Of a DNA stretch of 64,000 nt, positions 36,451 to 44,472 are shown piece by piece. A program made the position numbers and the translations under genes. Each line of letters begins with the position of its first letter. Within the stretch, counting starts at the first letter, position 1. This stretch comes from Capnocytophaga haemolytica (lineage in GTDB: Bacteria > Bacteroidota > Bacteroidia > Flavobacteriales > Flavobacteriaceae): NCBI RefSeq assembly GCF_001553545.1, contig NZ_CP014227.1, positions 1,093,001-1,157,000 on the forward strand, read 5' to 3'. Below the pieces are notes generated by a model. The model ran no database searches. It was not told the origin of the DNA and saw only the letters and a list, made by a program, of their open reading frames with translations.

Positions 36451-37253
36451 GTACATTACAAGCAATTATCATAGCTATTATTGAAGGATTAACGGAATAT
36501 TTGCCAATCTCATCTACTGCTCATATGGGATTTGCAGCAAGTCTGATGGGTACAGAAGATCCTGAGTACTTGAAGATGTTTCAGGTATCAATACAATTTG
36601 GAGCAATCCTCTCAGTAGTAGTGCTTTACTGGCGAAAGTTTTTTGATTTCTCTAACTTTAATTTCTATATGAAGCTCGTTTGTGCCGTAATACCAGCTCT
36701 TATTTTAGGTAAACTCTTTGATGACAGGATTGAGGCTGTGCTCGGTAATCAAATAGCGATCTCAATAGTGCTGATTGTAGGGGGAATTGTATTGCTATTT
36801 ATAGATAATTTCTTTAAGAATCAGCCGATTGATAATGAAAAGCAGATCAGTATTAAGAAGGCCGTAGTGATAGGTTTTTGGCAATGTTTAGCAATGATGC
36901 CAGGTACTTCACGCTCTGCTGCCTCTATCATTGGAGGTATGACACAGGGCTTAACACGTAAGGCAGCCGCTGAATTTTCTTTCTTCTTGGCAGTGCCTAC
37001 AATGCTGGCAGTAACAGTTTATTCACTTTTTCTAAAGAAATGGGGTACTAGTGGCGTACAGCAATACGGTTATGAAATGATAATGTCAAGTAAAGAACAC
37101 TTAACTATGTTTTTACTTGGCAATGTAATAGCCTTTGTTGTTGCAATGATTGCCGTGAAATTCTTTATCCATATTCTTACAAAGTTTGGTTTTAAGGTAT
37201 GGGGTATATACCGAATTGTGATAGGTACAATATTGCTTATTTATTTTTGGTAA
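36447..37253 (+). CDS. uppP: Undecaprenyl-diphosphatase UppP/BacA
   Basis: 268 residues, polytopic, recycling undecaprenyl pyrophosphate to the monophosphate carrier for wall synthesis; it can also give bacitracin resistance. The two conserved blocks are present: EGLTEYLPISSTAHM near the N-terminus, and PGTSRSAASIIGGM followed by AAEFSFFLAVPTM. It is the last gene of the ftsX operon and has a strong terminator. Confidence 0.97.
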   Translation: MSTLQAIIIAIIEGLTEYLPISSTAHMGFAASLMGTEDPEYLKMFQVSIQFGAILSVVVLYWRKFFDFSNFNFYMKLVCAVIPALILGKLFDDRIEAVLGNQIAISIVLIVGGIVLLFIDNFFKNQPIDNEKQISIKKAVVIGFWQCLAMMPGTSRSAASIIGGMTQGLTRKAAAEFSFFLAVPTMLAVTVYSLFLKKWGTSGVQQYGYEMIMSSKEHLTMFLLGNVIAFVVAMIAVKFFIHILTKFGFKVWGIYRIVIGTILLIYFW

Positions 37254-37273
37254 GTATAGACTTAACTAAAAAA

Positions 37274-37310
37274 TAAAAGAACCGTTCATTTATTTTGAGC
37301 GGTTCTTTTA
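37274..37310. terminator. Bidirectional terminator after uppP
   Basis: Stem TAAAAGAACCG...CGGTTCTTTTA with flanking A and T runs, between convergent genes. Confidence 0.9.
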
Positions 37311-37336
37311 TTTTATTAATAGTAGCCTTTTTAATC

Positions 37337-38092
37337 TTATTTCTTCTTATGTAATACTCGGTACTCTTCATAGCAATTGCTGATGGCTTCAAGCACCTGC
37401 AAGTCGTTGGCACTCATAATAAAGTCGTTAGAGTAATTACACGAACGGATGATATCCTCTAATTCTGCTCTACTTACCTGCAAGAGTTCCATTAGTGTCT
37501 CACGGTCGTAACGTCGTGAAAGGGCATCACTCAGTTTGTTATCTTCACGAATACTTCTCAACTTCTTTAGCTCCTTGCCTTTGGAGGTAAACGAGCGGTA
37601 TAAGAGGTCGGCAGGGTTCATCACTGAACTCAGCACACGCCCTACAGCACTCGCACTTGCCTTGCTCTCATAGCCAATATCCAAGCCTGAGATACTATAG
37701 CGTTTCACATCGCTAATAGGGGCATTTTTAGCGTCTATATCTAAATAGCCTGTGAGTTTATAGGGGGTAATTACCACCTCCCCCAAGGTGTAAGCCGTTT
37801 CGGTCATACCAATCTTCAAGCCTTGAAACTTGATCATATCATTGGTAACCCGTATTTTAGTAGATTTATAGCCCAAATAAGAAATATACAGCGTATCATT
37901 CGCTGATACCCGTATCACAAAATCACCCTTTTCATTGGTGATAGCCCCCTTTACTTTGTTGAGGTTGAGAATATGTACATTTGGCATTGGCTTATTGGTG
38001 TGCACACTGTAAATATGCCCCTTGAGCTCAGCCTCCTGAGCCCACACCGATACGCTCATCATCAACACCAATAAACTGATTAGTTTCTTCAT
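37337..38092 (-). CDS. CarboxypepD_reg-like domain exported protein
   Basis: 251 residues. A signal peptide (1-19, ending VWAQ) is followed by a CarboxypepD_reg-like beta-sandwich (about 22-105), with the motifs LKGHIYSVHTNKPMPNVHI, ITNEKGDF and ISYLGYKS. Such domains usually start TonB-dependent receptors or DUF5686 proteins, but no barrel follows here. The C-terminal half (about 150-251) is helical and charged. The role is unknown, likely in the periplasm or outer membrane. Confidence 0.8.
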   Translation of the reverse strand: MKKLISLLVLMMSVSVWAQEAELKGHIYSVHTNKPMPNVHILNLNKVKGAITNEKGDFVIRVSANDTLYISYLGYKSTKIRVTNDMIKFQGLKIGMTETAYTLGEVVITPYKLTGYLDIDAKNAPISDVKRYSISGLDIGYESKASASAVGRVLSSVMNPADLLYRSFTSKGKELKKLRSIREDNKLSDALSRRYDRETLMELLQVSRAELEDIIRSCNYSNDFIMSANDLQVLEAISNCYEEYRVLHKKK

Positions 38093-38108
38093 ATAAATAT
38101 TTAAATAA

Positions 38109-38171
38109 TAGCTTTTAGGTGATAGCTTTTAGCCACTACCGCTAAAAGCTAACACCTAAAAGCTAGAAGCT
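38109..38171. repeat. Inverted heptanucleotide array after eno
   Basis: Nine 7-mers in constant phase: TAGCTTT, TAGGTGA, TAGCTTT, TAGCCAC, TACCGCT, AAAAGCT, AACACCT, AAAAGCT, AGAAGCT. The arms 38109-38133 and 38141-38165 are 25-bp near-perfect inverted repeats. It begins 3 bases after the eno stop (reading minus), so it may act as the eno terminator. Confidence 0.75.
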
Positions 38172-38174
38172 AAA

Positions 38175-39479
<1,305 letters not shown>

Positions 39480-39534
39480 TTAATTATTTACTTTGTTTAG
39501 GGGTTAGGGATATCGGACTTATCTGAGTTTGTAA

Positions 39535-39562
39535 TGCTAATTGTCAATTGTCAATTGTTAAA
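39535..39562. repeat. Heptanucleotide array at the DinB gene 3' end
   Basis: TGCTAAT, TGTCAAT, TGTCAAT, TGTTAAA. The stop codon and last two codons of the DinB-like gene (39551-39562) are made from these units. Confidence 0.65.
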
Positions 39563-40021
39563 GCTTTCTCTTCCCCAAAAGTAAGGCGGTTCGATACCCA
39601 AAGCGCGGAGGTAAGTGTAACCTTGTCCGCGGTGGTGACTCTCGTTTTCAATGAAGTATAATATCCATTGGACAAAGCTAAAAGTCATTTGATAGATAGT
39701 AAGTGGTTGGGTATAATCACCTACTTTTTGCCATTCACGGTCAAGAATTTCAGTAGCTCTATCCCACAAAGCCAATACTTTTGCTTTGGTAGTAGGAAAG
39801 GCTCCTTCCAAGAAAAGCGTGTGTTGCTCCTGAAATCTTTCTTTAAAAAGATAGTCCATAACTCTCAAAAACTCTTCTACCATTCCTGAAAACGGACGCA
39901 AATTAGCAATACTGAACTCAAAGAGGTCTTTCTCGGGAAAAGTCTCAATCACTTTGCGAGTGAGGGCACGCACATCTTTTAGATTAGTGAGCAGTGCTTC
40001 GGGTGTAAGTAATTCTTTCAT
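39551..40021 (-). CDS. DinB-family putative metal-dependent protein
   Basis: 156 residues, four-helix bundle expected. The C-terminal NESHHRGQGYTYLRALGIEPP motif supplies the conserved His residues of the DinB/YfiT fold, whose members bind a divalent metal and often act on small thiols. The reaction here is unknown. The last residues (NN and stop) are encoded by a heptanucleotide repeat. The gene starts 2 bases after the carA stop, so the two are probably co-transcribed. Confidence 0.82.
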   Translation of the reverse strand: MKELLTPEALLTNLKDVRALTRKVIETFPEKDLFEFSIANLRPFSGMVEEFLRVMDYLFKERFQEQHTLFLEGAFPTTKAKVLALWDRATEILDREWQKVGDYTQPLTIYQMTFSFVQWILYFIENESHHRGQGYTYLRALGIEPPYFWGRESFNN

Positions 40022-40023
40022 TA

Positions 40024-41127
40024 TTATTTTTTAGTTATCATTTCTACAAATTGGTCGAACAAATAGGTAGCATCGTTGGGACCTGGAGCGGCTTCGGGGT
40101 GATACTGCACACTGAAACATTTCTTGCCTTTCACTCGTAAACCCATCACAGTATTGTCGTTTAGGTGAATATGCGTGATTTCCACATTAGGGTTAGCTTC
40201 TGCCTCTGCTCTATTCACAGCAAAACCGTGATTTTGTGAGGTAATTTCATCTTTACCTGTAAGCAAATTCTTCACAGGGTGATTAATACCACGGTGACCG
40301 TTGTGCATTTTGTAAGTGCTAATCCCGTTTGCCAGTGCAATAATCTGATGTCCTAAGCAAATACCGAAGATAGGCAAATCTTCTGCTATCATCTGCTTTA
40401 CTTGGGCAATCACCTCGGTGAGCGGTTCGGGGTCGCCAGGCCCATTAGACAAGAAATAGCCATTGGGGTTCCACGCTTTAAGCTCAGCCAAAGGCGTGTT
40501 GTACGGAAATACTTTGATGTACATATCACGGGCTACCAAGTTGCGCAAGATATTTTTCTTGATGCCGAAATCCAACGCAGCGACCTTGTACTTAGCCTCA
40601 GGATTACCCACAAAATAAGGCTCTTTGGTCGATACCCTCGAAGCTAACTCCAAGCCCTTCATCTCAGGTACTTCTCGCAGCCTCTCCTTCAAAGCCTCAA
40701 GATCATCCGTCTCCGTAGAGATTACCGCATTCATCGTACCGTGATCGCGAATGTATGCCACTAATGCCCGTGTATCTACCTCACAAATAGCCACTAAGCC
40801 ATTCTTTGCAAAGTACTCCTTCAGCCCCTCCTCCGCCAGCGGACGCGAATAGTGCTCACTAAAATTCCTACATACCAAGCCTGCAATTTTCAGCCCATCC
40901 GACTCCCGATCGCTGCTATAAACGCCGTAATTGCCCACGTGAGCGTTGGCAGTTACCATTATCTGACCGAAATACGAAGGGTCGGTAAAGATCTCCTCAT
41001 AGCCCGTCATCCCTGTGTTGAAGCACACCTCACCAAAGGCAGTACCCTCATAACCAACACTCTTCCCGTAGAAGGCAGTGCCGTCCGCGAGCAACAATAC
41101 CGCTTTTTTCTTTGCTTGAAACCTCAT
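40024..41127 (-). CDS. carA: Carbamoyl-phosphate synthase small subunit
   Basis: 367 residues. The glutaminase subunit supplies ammonia to CarB for arginine and pyrimidine synthesis. N-terminal domain: LADGTAFYGKSVGYEG and FNTGMTGYEEIFTDPSY. Class I amidotransferase domain: nucleophile Cys257 in GICLGHQ, NHGFAVN, and the His/Glu pair in FSVQYHPEAAPGPND. The minus-strand -7 element TACCTTTG lies at 41150-41157. carB is not adjacent. Confidence 0.97.
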   Translation of the reverse strand: MRFQAKKKAVLLLADGTAFYGKSVGYEGTAFGEVCFNTGMTGYEEIFTDPSYFGQIMVTANAHVGNYGVYSSDRESDGLKIAGLVCRNFSEHYSRPLAEEGLKEYFAKNGLVAICEVDTRALVAYIRDHGTMNAVISTETDDLEALKERLREVPEMKGLELASRVSTKEPYFVGNPEAKYKVAALDFGIKKNILRNLVARDMYIKVFPYNTPLAELKAWNPNGYFLSNGPGDPEPLTEVIAQVKQMIAEDLPIFGICLGHQIIALANGISTYKMHNGHRGINHPVKNLLTGKDEITSQNHGFAVNRAEAEANPNVEITHIHLNDNTVMGLRVKGKKCFSVQYHPEAAPGPNDATYLFDQFVEMITKK

Positions 41128-41315
41128 CGCTTAGCCGTTAAATTCGCGGCAAAGGTACGAAGTTTTTTTTAAATAACATATATAATAAACACTAAATTTT
41201 CAGTTTTGCGATTGTGAAAAAAGCCCGTCATTTTACAGTTACTAAAATTGCTGTATTGTATAGTTTATTTTTCTAATTGTACGGCGTGATTTAGATGGTG
41301 AAAAAATCGTCTTTT

Positions 41316-41381
41316 ATCTCTCATCCTTCGGTCGTGGTTCGTATATCCTTCGAAGGTGCTTCGGGTATCCTCTGTATGGGA
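41316..41381. repeat. 11-nt periodic repeat array (locus 3)
   Basis: Six units in phase: ATCTCTCATCC, TTCGGTCGTGG, TTCGTATATCC, TTCGAAGGTGC, TTCGGGTATCC, TCTGTATGGGA. The reverse complement contains the CCGAAGGAT block also present in locus 1. It lies between carA and the YwqK/MORN gene. Confidence 0.7.
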
Positions 41382-41406
41382 TATTTTTCTATTCGAGACT
41401 TAGAGT

Positions 41407-42063
41407 TTATTTTTGGTATTCTGTTTTGATACGCTTGCCAGCTTTGTAGATTTCAGTTTTGATGAGCTTACCACTGTCGTCATACACTTTTTGTTCACCG
41501 TCTTTTTTGCCATCTTTGTAGAGGTAGAGGGCGATGACAGTTCCTTCGGTGTTGTACACCTTGCACTTACCGTTGATTTTACCGTCCTTCAGGGCAACTA
41601 TTTTCTTTATTTTGCCATTTTCATAGAAGGCTTCAGCTTTTTGTACGACCCCCTTCTTGTATTGCTGGCGTGTATATACCTGTCCGTTAGGGTAATACTC
41701 TTCATAAACTCCATTGAGTTGTCCATTTTTGTAGAAAGCGCGCTTGATGAGCGAGCCATCTTTGCGGTATTTCTCAAACTTACCGTCTTCAACATCGTTC
41801 TTGTAGAAACCGAGGTAGCGCAATTGCCCTGTTCTGTAATAGCCTTTGCATTCGCCATCTTTTTTGTTATTCTTGTAGTTTACGAGGGTTTTAACGGTTT
41901 TGTTATCAGGAAAATAGCGTGTGTAAAGCCCATTTGCAGGATGCAGTGTGTCGCTGGCTGCTTCAGGGATAATCGCCTCCTGTGATTGAGCCGTAAAAGT
42001 GATGATTAGTAATAAAATAAGTGTAGATAAAGCATTGCTTGGTGTGTAGTTTGTTCTTTTCAT
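41407..42063 (-). CDS. Exported YwqK/MORN-repeat protein
   Basis: 218 residues with a signal peptide (about 1-27), followed by about eight repeats of roughly 20-22 residues of the form xxYxNGxxxG.xxxYyxxGxl (for example FYKNGQLNGVYEEYYPNGQ), the MORN-variant repeat found in proteins annotated as YwqK-family antitoxins. The secretion signal makes an antitoxin role unlikely. It is probably a periplasmic or surface repeat protein of unknown function. Confidence 0.8.
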   Translation of the reverse strand: MKRTNYTPSNALSTLILLLIITFTAQSQEAIIPEAASDTLHPANGLYTRYFPDNKTVKTLVNYKNNKKDGECKGYYRTGQLRYLGFYKNDVEDGKFEKYRKDGSLIKRAFYKNGQLNGVYEEYYPNGQVYTRQQYKKGVVQKAEAFYENGKIKKIVALKDGKINGKCKVYNTEGTVIALYLYKDGKKDGEQKVYDDSGKLIKTEIYKAGKRIKTEYQK

Positions 42064-42114
42064 TATTTTATGTTTTTAATGCTACCGCCATAGCGATGTT
42101 TTTTATTCAGGGGG

Positions 42115-42144
42115 CAAAGATAGTGTTTTTGTGATAAATAACAA
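42115..42144 (-). promoter_or_regulatory. Promoter of the YwqK/MORN gene
   Basis: Minus strand TATCTTTG (42115-42122) and TTG (42142-42144), spacer 19 nt. Confidence 0.6.
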
Positions 42145-42175
42145 GTTTCGTCATTCTTTTTGTGCAAGAAACAAG

Positions 42176-42210
42176 AAAGGGACTACTCATTTTTCTGAAT
42201 AGTCCCTATT
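42176..42210 (-). terminator. Probable terminator after serC
   Basis: AGGGACTA (42178-42185) pairs with TAGTCCCT (42200-42207). On the minus strand it is followed by a short T stretch. Confidence 0.65.
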
Positions 42211-42229
42211 TTATCTGTGATCGTGTAAG

Positions 42230-43291
42230 CTATGCTCTTCGTTCAAACTCTTTGAGCACTTCCACCAATAGTTGTACACTCTCAATTGGCATAGCGTTGT
42301 AGATGGAAGCGCGGTAGCCACCCACACTGCGGTGTCCTTTGATGCCGCTGATGCCTGCTTCTTTCCATAGGCTGTCGAACAAGTCCTTGGTGTGCTCATC
42401 GGTGAGGTTGAAGGTTACGTTCATCAGCGAGCGATCGGCTCTGTCAGCATAGCCTACGGTGAGTGGATTGCGGTCGATTTCGCTGTAGAGTAGTGCCGCT
42501 TTCTTGGCATTGCGCTTGCCTATCGCCTCTAATCCGCCTTGCGCTTTGAGCCATTCGAGCACTAAGTAGTTTACATACACCGCAAAGGTCGAGGGCGTGT
42601 TGTACATACTGTCACTTTTGATGTGCAATTGGTAGTCCATCATCGAAGGCAACTTGCGACTCACCTTGCCTAAAATATCTTTCTTCACAATCACTAACGT
42701 AGAGCCCGAGGCACCTAAGTTTTTCTGTGAGCCTGCATAAATGAGGCTGAACTGAGTGTAGTCCAAAGGTCGCGAAAAGATGTCGGAGCTCATATCCGCC
42801 ACTAAGGGCACTTTGCACTCAGGCAATGCGTGATACTCCGTACCGTAGATGGTGTTGTTGGTGGTGATATGGAGGTAATCCACATCAGTAGGAACATTTA
42901 CGTTCTTAGGGATATGCTTGTAGCCTTCTGCCTTTGTGCTGGCGATGACCTCAGCCTCTCCAAAAAGGGCAGCCTCTTTCTGCGCCTTATTTGCCCAGGT
43001 GCCTGTGTCGATATAAGCTGCCTTGCGTTCCAAGAGGTTATAAGGCACCATCAAAAACTGCATACTTGCCCCCCCTTGCAGATAGAGTGCCGTATAGCTA
43101 TCGTCCAAGCCTGCTATCTCTAAGGCAAGAGCACGCGCACGCTCTATGATGTTCACAAACTCGGGGCTGCGGTGTGATATTTCCACCACTGAAAGCCCTG
43201 TACCTTCGAAGTCCAAAAGGGCTGCGGAGGCTTTCTCAAATACTTCAGGAGCCAATATAGAGGGTCCTGCACTAAAATTATGTTTTTTCAT
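42230..43291 (-). CDS. serC: Phosphoserine aminotransferase
   Basis: 353 residues, PLP-dependent, converting 3-phosphohydroxypyruvate to phosphoserine in serine synthesis (and acting in pyridoxal phosphate synthesis in some bacteria). Blocks: MKKHNFSAGPSILAPEVFE, the ISHRSPEF motif, LFLQGGASMQF-like YLQGGASMQF, the PLP lysine in AGSQKNLGASG, and KGHRSVGGYRASIYNAM. The gene is followed by a weak hairpin. serA is not in the window. Confidence 0.97.
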   Translation of the reverse strand: MKKHNFSAGPSILAPEVFEKASAALLDFEGTGLSVVEISHRSPEFVNIIERARALALEIAGLDDSYTALYLQGGASMQFLMVPYNLLERKAAYIDTGTWANKAQKEAALFGEAEVIASTKAEGYKHIPKNVNVPTDVDYLHITTNNTIYGTEYHALPECKVPLVADMSSDIFSRPLDYTQFSLIYAGSQKNLGASGSTLVIVKKDILGKVSRKLPSMMDYQLHIKSDSMYNTPSTFAVYVNYLVLEWLKAQGGLEAIGKRNAKKAALLYSEIDRNPLTVGYADRADRSLMNVTFNLTDEHTKDLFDSLWKEAGISGIKGHRSVGGYRASIYNAMPIESVQLLVEVLKEFERRA

Positions 43292-43303
43292 TGGTTTATC
43301 TGC

Positions 43304-43394
43304 TTTGGCTTTTAGCTCTTAGCTTTTAGCTTTTAGACAATGATTTATCAAGTTCTAAAAGCTAAAAGCTCGAGGCTGAAAGCTCGATTAAAAA
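43304..43394. repeat. Inverted heptanucleotide array between serC and luxC
   Basis: Thirteen 7-mers in unbroken phase: TTTGGCT, TTTAGCT, CTTAGCT, TTTAGCT, TTTAGAC, then spacer units, then TTCTAAA, AGCTAAA, AGCTCGA, GGCTGAA, AGCTCGA, TTAAAAA. The second half is the reverse complement of the first. It contains the stop codon of the luxC-type gene (43362-43364). Confidence 0.75.
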
Positions 43395-44366
43395 TTCTAT
43401 TGTATCAACCCCGTCGGCATAGTCCCACAGGGCGGGTTGTTGGGTGGTGCCAAAGGGCACTTCGCTATTGCTAAATCCGCTACTTACTACACACTGCAAT
43501 TGCTCAGCATCGGCAGCTAAGCGCGCTTTGAGTTGGTTAATATCGGTGTAGTACTCATAAAAAAGCGTTGCTATGGGCGAACCATAGTGTGTGTCCTCTT
43601 TCAGTATCAAAAATCCATTTTCTAAGAGCTTAAAGAGGCTCATAAGATACACTGCTTTGTTATAGTCGTAATTATTGGCATACTTCTGTTCCTCAATCAA
43701 ATCCTTATAAGGGTAAATTGCCTTAAAGAACAAATCGAAGTTGTAATCCTCGGGTACAAACAGTTTAGAGACACTACGGCAGCCCAAGCCGTAGTACTGA
43801 AAGATATCCCTACCCAAGGCAAAGAGCTGCTGCTGAGTTTCCTCACCAGTGAGCACCGCTACCGAATGGCGGTTCTTGCGGATGATATGTGGCTTATTGC
43901 CAAAGTAGTACTCAAAGTAGCGTGCCGTATTGTTGCTGCCTGTGGCAATCACCGCATCGAAGTTGGCTGTGCGCTCTTCGGTAAACTCAATTCGCGCTCC
44001 TATCTTAGGAGCTATCTCCTTGAGGTAATCGGCAAAGTGTGGCAGCAGCACCTTGTCATCACTTGATAGTTTTACTACTGCTTGGTGCCCTGAGGCGAGC
44101 ACACACAGCAGGTCGTGAAAGCCCACTAAGGGCACATTGCCTGCCATCACAATCAGCACTCGCTTGGGTTTTATTGCTCGCAAATCATATGCCGAGAGCC
44201 ACTGGCTGATGTTCTCCTCAGTAAGCGTCTTAGCCCACGTTTGGCAAGCGTACGTAAGGTTAGCGGGTGTAAACCAGCTGTTCTGCTCGTACGCCCGTGC
44301 AAATAGGTTTTCAAAAGCCGCTGTATTGCCTATATATTGTCCTAACTGTGTAAATATCTCTTTCAT
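43362..44366 (-). CDS. LuxC-type acyl-CoA reductase
   Basis: 334 residues, NAD(P)H-dependent acyl-CoA/acyl reductase family. It has the NVPLVGFHDLLCVLASGH block, ATGSNNTARYFEYYFG, and the catalytic Cys in YYGLGCRSVSKLFVP. The start is ATG 44366 (MKEIFTQLGQ). The ORF continues 35 codons upstream in frame, but those 105 bases are exactly the 15-unit heptanucleotide array and encode a repetitive peptide. The stop codon also lies in a heptanucleotide array. It has no luxD/luxE partners. The physiological substrate is unknown. Confidence 0.85.
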   Translation of the reverse strand: MKEIFTQLGQYIGNTAAFENLFARAYEQNSWFTPANLTYACQTWAKTLTEENISQWLSAYDLRAIKPKRVLIVMAGNVPLVGFHDLLCVLASGHQAVVKLSSDDKVLLPHFADYLKEIAPKIGARIEFTEERTANFDAVIATGSNNTARYFEYYFGNKPHIIRKNRHSVAVLTGEETQQQLFALGRDIFQYYGLGCRSVSKLFVPEDYNFDLFFKAIYPYKDLIEEQKYANNYDYNKAVYLMSLFKLLENGFLILKEDTHYGSPIATLFYEYYTDINQLKARLAADAEQLQCVVSSGFSNSEVPFGTTQQPALWDYADGVDTIEFLIELSASSF

Positions 44367-44367
44367 A

Positions 44368-44472
44368 ATGAGTAATGAGCAATGAGTAGTGAGCAATGAG
44401 TAGTGAGCAATGAGTAGTGAGCAATGAGTAGTGAGCATTTTATTACTCTTTACTCTCTGCCCTTTACTCATT
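44368..44472. repeat. Heptanucleotide array (15 units), luxC-DUF5686 junction
   Basis: Ten units alternating ATGAGTA and ATGAGCA/GTGAGCA, then TTTTATT, ACTCTTT, ACTCTCT, GCCCTTT, ACTCATT, all in one 7-nt phase. The last four are reverse complements of the GAGTAAA/GAGAGTA type. The array fills the space between the luxC ATG and the DUF5686 stop. Confidence 0.9.

Noticed and set aside
41413..41985. 190-codon plus-strand ORF opposite the YwqK/MORN gene
   Set aside because: The repeat structure of the real gene keeps the antisense frame open. The product is hydrophobic low-complexity, and the sense gene has a signal peptide, promoter and family repeats.
44367..44471. N-terminal 35-residue extension of the LuxC-type protein
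   Set aside because: It is an exact translation of the 15-unit heptanucleotide array. The family N-terminus fits ATG 44366.
43304..44472. CRISPR array
   Set aside because: The repeats are 7 nt in direct contact, with no 20-40 nt repeats, no spacers and no cas genes.
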